The notes below the pieces were generated by a model. The model ran no database searches and was not told the DNA's origin. It was given only the letters and a program-made list of their open reading frames with translations. The position numbers were made by a program, and so were the translations under genes. A DNA stretch of 64,000 bases from Silicimonas sp. (lineage in GTDB: Bacteria > Pseudomonadota > Alphaproteobacteria > Rhodobacterales > Rhodobacteraceae), in NCBI GenBank assembly GCA_025800205.1, contig JAOXSD010000032.1, positions 1 to 64,000 on the forward strand, written 5' to 3'. Below are positions 48,301 through 57,881 of this stretch, piece after piece. Position 1 is the first letter of the stretch, and each line of letters opens with the position of its first letter.

Positions 48301-49895
48301 GTGCCGATGCCTTCACCTTCGAAACCCTGATCAACGGCAAGAAGGACATTCTCGCGGAACACACGATGGACAACGGGATGATCCATTGGCACGGGGTCGC
48401 GGGCGAAAACAAATACATCCATGACCATTGGGTCGACGGGATCGGCATCGATGTGGTGGCGGATTTCGACAAATCCGAAGGCGACACGATCTCGGTCATC
48501 GGCCACACCACCCAGATCGAGGTCACCCACCAGACCGTCGACACCGATGGCGACGGCATTGATGACGACAGCGTTTCCGTGATCCTCGCCTATTCCCAGC
48601 AGGGCGGCGGCGGTGGCGCCCATGACGAAGACCTGCTCGGCCATATCGTCGTCTTTGGCGACAAGGTGGAAGAGGACGACGTGACCATCGACCCGGGCGC
48701 CCATTACGGCATCGTCTCCACCATCCACGAGGTGCAGGAGGCCGTCGCCCCCAATGGCCAGACCAAATGGATCGATCTGGAAGACGGCACCCGCCTGCTT
48801 GGCTACGACAGCCGCGATGTGGAAGGCGACCCGGTGGGCCGCGACCCGATCGCCTATTCCTCCAATACCTGGCTGCAGACCGGGGAGGTCGATCTTGCCT
48901 CCGCCCTGCCCCCGGGGCTGAGTGCCGCCAATCTGCTTCTCGACTACGACAGCGGCACCTTCGGCGGCCCCAACCAGCCGGTGGAACTGGCGCATACCCC
49001 CGAACAGGCCACGGCCCAGGGCACCTTCTCCTTCACCTTCACCGCCGACAACCCCGGCAATGGGCAGAATCAGGCGCTGATCTCCAAGGATCACGCAGGC
49101 TTCGGCGAGGGCGGGCACATGACCGCCTACATCACCTCGGGCGGCCATCTGAAGGTCCGGTTTCAGGGCGAGGAGGATGAGAAATACCTGGTCGACTGGA
49201 AAACCAAGATCGTGGCGGGCGAAGACTACCACGTGGGCTTCACCTTCGATCAGGATGAAATCGCGCTCTATCTCAACGGCGAATTGCTCGATGCCGACAC
49301 CGGCTATGCGGACGGGATGAGCGGCAATACCGAAGATCTGGTGATCGGCGGCTCCACCCGGCACCGGATGGAGGAGAACGACAATATCGAATGGCATTTC
49401 GACGGGGTGATCGAAAATCTCGCCTTCCTCGACCGGCCGCTGGAGGAGATCGAACTGCTGTTTCTTGCCGAGAACGGCGGCGATCTTGCCTCCCTTGAGC
49501 CACTCTACGCCCGCGCCGCCGGGATCGAGGCCGACCCCGAACCCGAAGTGCCCGATATCCCCGGCGCGGACGACCCGGCCCCCACACCCCCCGAGACCGG
49601 GCAACCGCCCGCGGACCCGCCTGCCGAACCGCCTGCACCGGAAGCCGGGGAAGAAGACAGCGGCTTTGGCGCGATCTTCTCCCAGATCATCGGCGCGATC
49701 CTGTCGATCTTCGGGTTGGGCGGGGATGACAATGAGGGCATCGGCAATCTGACACCGCCCACGGAAGACCAGATCGAGGAGGCCCGCAGCACGGTCGAAG
49801 ACCTGCTCGCGGGGCTCGCCGGCGCCCCGGCAGAGGAGGCCGAAGCACCGCAATCCAGTGAGGAGGGAGAGGAAGAGGAACTGATGCTCCTCTGA
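45318..49895 (+). CDS. Very large PA14-like/RTX/LamG-like calcium-binding extracellular protein
   Basis: 1525 aa; PA14-like FTGYIYIPAGAHEIKVVSDDGFGLEIGG; two blocks of GGxGxDxL repeats; two LamG-like segments; acidic C-terminus. Confidence 0.88.
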   Translation: MNTATYFDASNPDTPAGMTPVLALEAIDGIPGRGTGLVGAAFAPGTRISNLDAAAQAANGTADASFIASELAYAAAKSDTDVATFLGADAASLTGDGSVEMGPSALAFTGYIYIPAGAHEIKVVSDDGFGLEIGGVDFTEFTGSRASAATARVAEFDGGLYEIDLLYFDQGGSMSLALEIDGLPVDQSAFYQSVEDFQTPPADVPLVPVEDYHPSFFVGEQTLDVAIDTTTSDARDVINGLGADDVINGQGGDDELMGGFGDDILRGGAGDDVLDGGYGSDVLEGGDGNDLLIARSDAGEQRIGQLAIDQPTRPDPDGEVDAELQKLSAYAHEALHGDDVLIGGAGRDTFLIAPQIDAKLDIIDQHIRANGSINWAGVAGENDELHDHWVDSSGIDIIADYNAEEDHIAVIGHTAVPFVTYQDLTGDGVEESIITVISVQHGNGGAHDRDLIGQVIVHGDRVEVEDIQTDDMVTYGVVEGYADVAEALMPPGDEKISIIDGVEVKGYDTREPMQMMAGIEGHGGHGPGTNILGPVTGNPYAAFENANFTEDMLAPGASGAEGYIETRAPFDQLDTIEATGSTITGTAAGESLTQAEAPAPDGLPGALGFWSLGNGDEGAYADLRDDGGAAVKAYTLYENQALLNTEATTEGPRDGETALYFNGDNSFAFLDHDPETAITQGTIALWVRPDDIGETSMFVTKDQSGPGEGNHFRLGHTDDGGLILRMADPYKTNHAWKTDTLLTEGEWAHLAVNFTEDGITVYLDGEPVPDGAWTKFEGDIATPGGHKSAMLLQNEEPWVLGADTFATKLNGTAQEFATDDEDLRHEFEGGLAEFGIWGGHEAGDALSQAEIADLITNGPGAALTNPSGTETMVLADDMISGAGGNDTIHGEGGDDTLDGGAQNDSIHGGYGDDHLLGGSGNDTLDGGRGNDLLEGGAGDDVLLSRSDTGEQRAGQLVLDDPSRPTGGSIDEELLKLADWIDQEVAGDDVLVGGAGADAFTFETLINGKKDILAEHTMDNGMIHWHGVAGENKYIHDHWVDGIGIDVVADFDKSEGDTISVIGHTTQIEVTHQTVDTDGDGIDDDSVSVILAYSQQGGGGGAHDEDLLGHIVVFGDKVEEDDVTIDPGAHYGIVSTIHEVQEAVAPNGQTKWIDLEDGTRLLGYDSRDVEGDPVGRDPIAYSSNTWLQTGEVDLASALPPGLSAANLLLDYDSGTFGGPNQPVELAHTPEQATAQGTFSFTFTADNPGNGQNQALISKDHAGFGEGGHMTAYITSGGHLKVRFQGEEDEKYLVDWKTKIVAGEDYHVGFTFDQDEIALYLNGELLDADTGYADGMSGNTEDLVIGGSTRHRMEENDNIEWHFDGVIENLAFLDRPLEEIELLFLAENGGDLASLEPLYARAAGIEADPEPEVPDIPGADDPAPTPPETGQPPADPPAEPPAPEAGEEDSGFGAIFSQIIGAILSIFGLGGDDNEGIGNLTPPTEDQIEEARSTVEDLLAGLAGAPAEEAEAPQSSEEGEEEELMLL

Positions 49896-49919
49896 TCAAG
49901 ACCCGTGCGCCGGGCCTCG

Positions 49920-50768
49920 TCACGGGGCCCAGCGCACGGCCCCCAATTCGCCCACATCATAGCCGCCCAGCGCCCCGGCCCGCTCCAGAAAGGCAGGCGT
50001 GCGACAGAACCCCAGCAAGCGCTGGATCGGCGCCCGGAAATAGGCCCTTCGGTCGATCAGCAGATCAAACCGTTCTTCCACCACCGGCAGAAATGACAGA
50101 CCATGCCGCCGGGCCAGCGCTTCAAGACCGAACGTCGCCTCCGCCGCCCCTTCCGCCACCGCCAGAACCGCATCCTGTTCGCTGCGCGCCGGCGCGGTGA
50201 AGTCGATCTCGCCCATTGGCACGCCTGCCTCCTCCAGCATATGCCGCAAAAGACCGGCGGTGCCCGACCCCGCCTGCCGGTCGGCAAACCGGCGCCCGCG
50301 CAGATCGCCCAGGGATGTGATCACATCCTCATCGTCTCGCCCCATGACGATCCCGCGACGGCGTTTCGCCCAGGCGATCAGCACCGCCTCGTCCCCTTGC
50401 GCGCGCGCCGCCTGCAGGTTCCAGCCGCCATCCTCGTGAAGATGCAGCCCCGCGGCGATCCCTTCGCCCGCCGCAAACCGCGCCAGCCCGTCACCGCTAC
50501 CGTCAAGCAGGCTCGCCATCCCGCATTCCGACTGCCTCAAGGCCCATTCCAGCAGCGGATCATGGGACCCGAGCAGCACATCCGCCCGCGCCGCGCCCCC
50601 CTGACCGGCGATCCAGGCGCGCAGATCGGCGGCCGGAAACAGCAACTTGCCCGTGGCCCGTGACACCGGCACATCGCCCGAGGCCGCCAGATCATAGATC
50701 TTGCGTTCCTTCAGCCGCAGCAGCGCCGCCACCTCGGGCACGGTCAGATATTCGGGGCCTTCGCTCAT
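49920..50768 (-). CDS. HTH (excisionase-type) regulator fused to periplasmic-binding-protein-like domain
   Basis: YLTVPEVAALLRLKERKIYDLAASGDVPVSRATGKLLFPAADLRAWI followed by PBP-like domain; overlaps tupA. Confidence 0.8.
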   Translation of the reverse strand: MSEGPEYLTVPEVAALLRLKERKIYDLAASGDVPVSRATGKLLFPAADLRAWIAGQGGAARADVLLGSHDPLLEWALRQSECGMASLLDGSGDGLARFAAGEGIAAGLHLHEDGGWNLQAARAQGDEAVLIAWAKRRRGIVMGRDDEDVITSLGDLRGRRFADRQAGSGTAGLLRHMLEEAGVPMGEIDFTAPARSEQDAVLAVAEGAAEATFGLEALARRHGLSFLPVVEERFDLLIDRRAYFRAPIQRLLGFCRTPAFLERAGALGGYDVGELGAVRWAP

Positions 50769-51562
50769 GGGCGCGCGTTCGGAAAGAACAATTGCTGGCC
50801 CCCAAGCCGGTAATCCGCAATCGCTTCCTGTCCCGCCTCGGAAGTCAGCCAGTCGACAAAGGCCATCGCGGCGTCTGCCTTCACATTCGGGCAGCGTGCG
50901 GGCGCCACCGGGATCACCCCGTACTGATTGAAAAGGGCTGCATCCCCTTCGACCAGCACCCGGTAATCCCCCTTGTTGCCGAAGGCGATCCAGGTCGCGC
51001 GGTCGGTCAGCACATAGGCGCCCATGCCGATCCCGGTGTTCAGTGTCGCCCCCATGCCGGACCCGGTCTCCCGGTACCAGCTGCCCGAAGCCCCATCGGG
51101 ATCGACCCCGGCCATCCGCCAGAGCGCGCGTTCCTTCTTGTGAGTGCCGCTGTCATCGCCGCGCGAGGCAAAAAGCGTCTCTAAACCAGAGATTTTGGCA
51201 AGGGCTGCGCCCGCATCGGTGGTCCCCGACACACCCGCCGGATCGGCTTCAGGCCCGACAATGACGAAATCATTATACATCAGATCGCGCCGGAACAGCC
51301 CGCCGCCTGCGGCCACAAAGGCCTCTTCAGCCGCCTTTGCATGGACCAGAAGCACATCACCATCGCAGTTTTCCGCATTGCGGATCGCCTGCCCGGTGCC
51401 CACGGCCACCACATGAACCGTGACCCCGCTCTGAGCCGCAAAGCGCGGCAGCAGATGGTCATAAAGCCCCGAGTTTCGGGTCGATGTGGTCGATTGAACC
51501 ACAATCGCTTCCGCCCAGACCGGGGCGGCCAGAACCAGCAAACATCCCACAAGTAACCGCAT
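50765..51562 (-). CDS. tupA: Tungstate ABC transporter substrate-binding protein
   Basis: Signal peptide then VVQSTTSTRNSGLYDHLLPRFAAQSG; SRGDDSGTHKKE; TupA-type motifs. Confidence 0.88.
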   Translation of the reverse strand: MRLLVGCLLVLAAPVWAEAIVVQSTTSTRNSGLYDHLLPRFAAQSGVTVHVVAVGTGQAIRNAENCDGDVLLVHAKAAEEAFVAAGGGLFRRDLMYNDFVIVGPEADPAGVSGTTDAGAALAKISGLETLFASRGDDSGTHKKERALWRMAGVDPDGASGSWYRETGSGMGATLNTGIGMGAYVLTDRATWIAFGNKGDYRVLVEGDAALFNQYGVIPVAPARCPNVKADAAMAFVDWLTSEAGQEAIADYRLGGQQLFFPNARP

Positions 51563-52279
51563 TCATTCCTCCACCAATGCGTCCAGACGCCCGGCCAGAT
51601 AGGCCCGCGCCGCTTCCGTTTCGGGCCCGGCGAAAAACGCCTCTGCGGGCCCCTGTTCCACAACCCGTCCCCGGGCCAGAAAAACCACCTCATCGGCCAT
51701 GCGCCGCGCCTGCCCCAGATCATGGGTCACCAGAATCAGCTTGACGCCCGCCGCCTTCACCTCCCCCAGGATCCGCTCGATCGCCAGGGTGGCGGCGGGA
51801 TCGAGACTGGCGGTCGGCTCATCGAGAAGCAGCATCTCGGGATCGGTGGCCAGCGCCCGCGCAATGGCCAGCCGCTGCTGTTCGCCCCCCGAGAGCCGCC
51901 GCGCCGGACGTTCCCCATGGGCCGCAAGCCCGACCTGCTCCAGCAGCGCCGGGGTGCGGTCGCGCGGCAGACCGCGCGCCTTCAGCACGAAATCAAGATT
52001 CGCCCGGGCCGAGCGGCGCAGCAGAACCGGTTTCTGAAACACCAGCGCCTGCTTGCCCCGCAGGCCCGCATCCAGCCCGCGCCCGGCCAGCATGATTTCT
52101 CCCGTATCCGGGCGGATCAGCCCGTGAAACAGTCTCAAAACAAGGCTTTTTCCCGCCCCGTTCGGCCCCATGATCACCGTGGTGCCGGTGGGGCTCAGGC
52201 GCAGATCGGGCAGATCCACCAACCGCGCAGCCCCCGCCTGATAGGTCAGATCGCGGGTTTGAAGCCCGGCCTCACCCAT
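51563..52279 (-). CDS. tupC: Tungstate ABC transporter ATP-binding protein
   Basis: Walker A MGPNGAGKS, signature LSGGEQQRLAIARAL. Confidence 0.88.
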   Translation of the reverse strand: MGEAGLQTRDLTYQAGAARLVDLPDLRLSPTGTTVIMGPNGAGKSLVLRLFHGLIRPDTGEIMLAGRGLDAGLRGKQALVFQKPVLLRRSARANLDFVLKARGLPRDRTPALLEQVGLAAHGERPARRLSGGEQQRLAIARALATDPEMLLLDEPTASLDPAATLAIERILGEVKAAGVKLILVTHDLGQARRMADEVVFLARGRVVEQGPAEAFFAGPETEAARAYLAGRLDALVEE

Positions 52280-52979
52280 GGCTCTGACCCTCTGCGCGCG
52301 CGCGGATCACCTGCACCAGCCCATTGACCCCCAGCGCCAGCACCAAAAGCACGAGCCCCAGCGCCAAGGCGAGCGGCAGATTGCCCTTCGAGGTCTCAAG
52401 CGCAATCGCGGTGGTCATCACTCGGGTCAGGTGATCAATATTGCCCCCCACGATCATCACCGCCCCCACCTCGGCGATGGCGCGCCCGAAACCGGCCAAT
52501 GCCACGGTCACCAGCCCGAACCGCCCGTCCCGGATCAACGCGCCCACCGCCTGACGCCGGGTGAGACCGAAGGACCGGAATTGCTCGTCATATTCGTGGT
52601 GCAGCTCCTCCAATTGCTGGCGGGCAAGCGCGGTCACGATCGGCAGGATCAGCAGGGTCTGCGCGATGATCATCGCGCCGGGGGTGTAAAGCAGGCCAAG
52701 AAAGCCCAAGGGGCCTGCCCGCGACAGGTAGAGATAGACCATCAGCCCCACCACCACCGGCGGCAGGCCCATCAGCGTGTTGAGCACCACCAGCACCGCA
52801 CCGCGACCGGGAAACCGGGTGACCGCCATCAGAGCGCCGAGAGGCAGCCCTAGGGCGCAGGCGATCAGCGTGGCGCTGAGACTCACATAAAGCGACAGGC
52901 TCACGATCTCGATCAGATCGGCATCCGCCGTCCAAAGCAGCGAAAACGCCAGGAATAGAGCCTGTTCAGCGCCTTGCAT
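52272..52979 (-). CDS. tupB: Tungstate ABC transporter permease
   Basis: Polytopic; GLPPVVVGLMVYLYLSRAGPLG; EAA-like region RSFGLTRRQAVGALIRDGRFGLVTVALAGFGRAIAEVGAVMIVGGN. Confidence 0.88.
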   Translation of the reverse strand: MQGAEQALFLAFSLLWTADADLIEIVSLSLYVSLSATLIACALGLPLGALMAVTRFPGRGAVLVVLNTLMGLPPVVVGLMVYLYLSRAGPLGFLGLLYTPGAMIIAQTLLILPIVTALARQQLEELHHEYDEQFRSFGLTRRQAVGALIRDGRFGLVTVALAGFGRAIAEVGAVMIVGGNIDHLTRVMTTAIALETSKGNLPLALALGLVLLVLALGVNGLVQVIRARAEGQSHG

Positions 52980-53049
52980 TTCTTCCCATACCTTGCAGAA
53001 TTTCCGGAAACCCTAGCTTCATGGCTCCGGTCAGGCAAGGTCTCACCGC

Positions 53050-53952
53050 TCAGCCTGCGGCAGAGATCCGCGCCAGATGGGCTTCAACCAGCGGACTCAG
53101 CACGCGCAAACTCATGCGCAATCGCAGGCTCGGCGCCCATGGTTCTGTGTTCTGAAAGAGGAATCCGCCCCAGATTTCACCATCCACATGCAAAGACGCG
53201 CAGAAATCTGCGGCCACCCCGAGGCTGGCCAACCGCGCCAGATCCGCCCCTTCCGGACGCGCGCTGGGCAGGCAGGTCAGATCGACGGTGCGTCTGTCCC
53301 GGGCCAGAAGGGGCACCGGATGGGCCCGGCGATCCTGGATCCAGCGAAAGCCCGGCGCAGGCGTGGTGCAAAAGGCAAGGGGCGCATCAACCAGTCGACC
53401 GGTGCGGTCGCTCAATCCAACGGCGCGCGTCTCCGACACAACCCGGGCCTCCCCGCCCTTGCCAAGCCGCAGAACCTGCAACCGTTCATAGCCCGAAAGG
53501 ATGCGCAACAGACCATTCAGTTCCGAAAAGAGCGTCTCGAGGGTCTGCGCCCCGCCGATCCGGTCGGCCATCCGTTCAACATCGCGCAGAAAGGCCATCC
53601 CGTCCGGGGTGGCACTGGGCGGCAGCAGTTCCATCAGCACCAGGCGGCCCGCGGCGATCACCTGGGCCTCGCTGGCGCCGACCCGGCCCAGCATCTCCGC
53701 CCGGAGCGGGTGGAGCGGCCGCGCCCTGGCCTTGCGCAAGGCCTGGGTCAACTCCGCCCCGAGCGCCTGCAGATCCGGGGCGTCCAACACCCGGTCCGGC
53801 GTTTGTCCGGGCAGAAAGGCCCCGATATTGGCACTGACCAGCCGGGGAACCTCCCCGTCGGCATCAAATCCGATCAGACCCGCCGAGGGCTGGATCGTTC
53901 CGATCTGGTGAAATTCCGGCCCCGCGTCAGTCATACTGCTCACCTTTACCAC
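53050..53952 (-). CDS. Stand-alone phytochrome-like PAS-GAF protein (no PHY/kinase domain)
   Basis: PAS-like GTIQPSAGLIGFDADGEVPRLVSANIGAFL and phytochrome-GAF-like LSGYERLQVLRLGKGGEARVVSETRAVGLSD...LARLASLGVAADFCASLHVDGEIWGGFLFQNTEPWAPSLRLRMSLRVLSPLVEAHL. Confidence 0.75.
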   Translation of the reverse strand: MVKVSSMTDAGPEFHQIGTIQPSAGLIGFDADGEVPRLVSANIGAFLPGQTPDRVLDAPDLQALGAELTQALRKARARPLHPLRAEMLGRVGASEAQVIAAGRLVLMELLPPSATPDGMAFLRDVERMADRIGGAQTLETLFSELNGLLRILSGYERLQVLRLGKGGEARVVSETRAVGLSDRTGRLVDAPLAFCTTPAPGFRWIQDRRAHPVPLLARDRRTVDLTCLPSARPEGADLARLASLGVAADFCASLHVDGEIWGGFLFQNTEPWAPSLRLRMSLRVLSPLVEAHLARISAAG

Positions 53953-54061
53953 CGGTCGGGCGCCGTTCCGCCCCGATGCAGTCTAGCGCAACGCCCCCCA
54001 TTTGCAATTTGCCCTTCCGGCGCGGGTTTTGCTAAGCGGGATCGACACAAGGGAGCCGCCG

Positions 54062-54472
54062 ATGCCGCAATTGACCAAAACTGCCGCCCAGATGGTGGCC
54101 GAGGCCCGCGCCCGGATCGACGAGGTGGAAACCACCGATCTGATCGCCACCCTCGATGATCCGGATCTGGTGGTGGTCGATATCCGCGACATCCGCGAAC
54201 GCGAACGCAGCGGTTTCATTCCCGGCAGTTTTCACGCCCCGCGCGGCATGCTGGAATTCTGGGTCGATCCCGAAAGCCCCTATCACAAGCCGATCTTTGC
54301 CGAGCCAAGGCGCTTCGTCTTCCATTGTGCCTCCGGCTGGCGCTCTGCGCTCGCGGTGGACATGCTGCGCGAGATGGGCTTCGACGCCGCCCATCTGCGC
54401 GAGGGCTTTTCCACCTGGGAGGCCCAGGGCGGACCGGTGGCGCGGATGGAGGCGAAAAAGGGCAAGGCGTGA
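54062..54472 (+). CDS. Rhodanese-like sulfurtransferase domain protein
   Basis: LVVVDIRDIRERERSGFIPGSFHAPRG...FVFHCASGWRSALAVDMLREMGF (active-site Cys loop CASGWRS). Confidence 0.92.
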   Translation: MPQLTKTAAQMVAEARARIDEVETTDLIATLDDPDLVVVDIRDIRERERSGFIPGSFHAPRGMLEFWVDPESPYHKPIFAEPRRFVFHCASGWRSALAVDMLREMGFDAAHLREGFSTWEAQGGPVARMEAKKGKA

Positions 54473-55122
54473 GCGGCGCAAATTCTCTCACGGCGCTGGA
54501 CCGCTACCGGACACATGCCGAACGGCTGGGGCGCCGGTTTCTGAATCTCGATGCGGAAACGGTGCTAGAAGCGGTGCTGTCGTTTCTTCCGACAGAGCCG
54601 GTGCCGGTGCTGGATGTAGGCGCAGGCAGCGGGCGCGACGCGCTGTGGTTTGCCGAAAAAGGCCATGAGGTGACCGCGGTGGAGCCGGTCCGCGAAATGT
54701 CGGAGCAGGCCGAAAAGACCCGGTTTAGAGACAGAATCCACTGGATCGAGGATCACCTGCCGGGGTTGGAGGCGCTCGACGGCCATGAGGGGCGCTATGG
54801 GCTCGCGCTCCTGTCGGGGGTCTGGCATCACCTGCCCCCGGAGATCCGCGCCCCCGCCTTCACCCGTCTGGCAGGGCTCCTTCGGCCCGAAGGCCGTCTG
54901 GTGCTGTCCCTGCGGCTGGGCCCGGATGTGGACGGGCGGACCAATTTCGCCATCGATCTTGAACACACCCTGACCGAGGCCAGGGCGGCGGGGCTTGATC
55001 TGGTGCACAAGGCCGAACGCCCCTCGATCCAGGCGGCGAATATTGCCTTGGGCGTCACCTGGGTCTGGCTGGTTCTCGACCGGTGCTCAGCGCCGCAAAC
55101 AGGCCCTACTCAAGGCGAATAG
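54469..55122 (+). CDS. Class I SAM-dependent methyltransferase (GTG start overlapping rhodanese stop)
   Basis: VPVLDVGAGSGRDALWFAEKGHEVTAVEPV. Confidence 0.85.
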   Translation: MSGANSLTALDRYRTHAERLGRRFLNLDAETVLEAVLSFLPTEPVPVLDVGAGSGRDALWFAEKGHEVTAVEPVREMSEQAEKTRFRDRIHWIEDHLPGLEALDGHEGRYGLALLSGVWHHLPPEIRAPAFTRLAGLLRPEGRLVLSLRLGPDVDGRTNFAIDLEHTLTEARAAGLDLVHKAERPSIQAANIALGVTWVWLVLDRCSAPQTGPTQGE

Positions 55123-55131
55123 GGTCTCAAA

Positions 55132-55524
55132 TCAGCCGGCCGCCTCGAAGATCTGAAGCCGCGTCACCTGTCCCCCGATCCCAAAAACCCGCACCATGAC
55201 AAAGCCGATAAAACCGGAGCGGATCCGCTCCACCGTGTGATAATCCCGCGCATAATCGCATTTGCCTGCGATCATGGCGCGTCGCTCCGGCGTGGTGAAA
55301 TAGGGATCAAACTGATCCTGATCGGGATTGCCGAATTTGTGCACATTGGCCCGGTCCTGCTGCACGATGGCGCAGACATCGCCCAGCGCCGCACCGCGGG
55401 AGTTATAGGTGTCTGCGGTCGAGAGCATGGTGAAATATTCAAACATCAGGCTTTCGGCCCGGGCCGCCCCCGGCAGGGTGAGCAAAAGCGCAAGCGCGCC
55501 GATCAGACTTGCTTTCAGGATCAT
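55132..55524 (-). CDS. Small secreted hypothetical protein
   Basis: 130 aa with signal peptide MILKASLIGALALLLTLPGAARA. Confidence 0.65.
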   Translation of the reverse strand: MILKASLIGALALLLTLPGAARAESLMFEYFTMLSTADTYNSRGAALGDVCAIVQQDRANVHKFGNPDQDQFDPYFTTPERRAMIAGKCDYARDYHTVERIRSGFIGFVMVRVFGIGGQVTRLQIFEAAG

Positions 55525-55727
55525 CTTGGGCGCCTCTCTGTCATTGCAGGATCACACTAGCCGGACCGGCCTGTGCGATCAACGGACCAGACCGTACTCC
55601 GGGGCATGGATCCGCGCCCCTTCATCACCGCTCACCACTTGTTAAGCCCTTGCCGCTAACCCCGCGCGGAACCGCCGCTGGAACAGGGGCTGCGGGAGGT
55701 GTTTTGGCAGAATTTCCGAAAGAGCGA

Positions 55728-55742
55728 AAAATGGGACATTTT
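55728..55742. promoter_or_regulatory. Inverted repeat AAAATG-GGA-CATTTT upstream of dnaK
   Basis: 6-bp perfect arms, just upstream of putative sigma-32 -35 element. Confidence 0.4.
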
Positions 55743-55757
55743 CCTAGTTTTGACGTG

Positions 55758-55784
55758 CTTGCAGCGGTCAGAACGTCTCCCTAT
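55758..55784 (+). promoter_or_regulatory. Putative sigma-32 (RpoH) heat-shock promoter of dnaK
   Basis: CTTGCA-N13-CTCCCTAT resembles CTTGAA-N13-CCCCAT. Confidence 0.5.
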
Positions 55785-55893
55785 ATACCCCACGAAGCCG
55801 TGATCGCAGGTCATGCGACACAACTCTGGGATGGGAGCCGGGTGCCGCACAGGGCCTGCCTCCCGAACATCGCCGAAAGAGAGGACTAGAAAT

Positions 55894-57816
<1,923 letters not shown>

Positions 57817-57835
57817 GGCCGCTGGACGCACCCCA

Positions 57836-57857
57836 GACCGGCCTTCGGGCCGGTCTT
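57836..57857 (+). terminator. Stem-loop GACCGGCC-TTCG-GGCCGGTC-TTT between dnaK and dnaJ
   Basis: Perfect 8-bp stem with TTCG loop, short T tract. Confidence 0.6.
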
Positions 57858-57881
57858 TGCGTTCAAAAAGGGATGTGAGTG

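Noticed and set aside
45840-49853. 1337-aa minus-strand ORF antisense to the RTX gene
   Set aside because: Low-complexity, Val/Ile/Gly-rich frame complementary to a highly biased high-GC coding gene; the plus-strand protein has clear domains.
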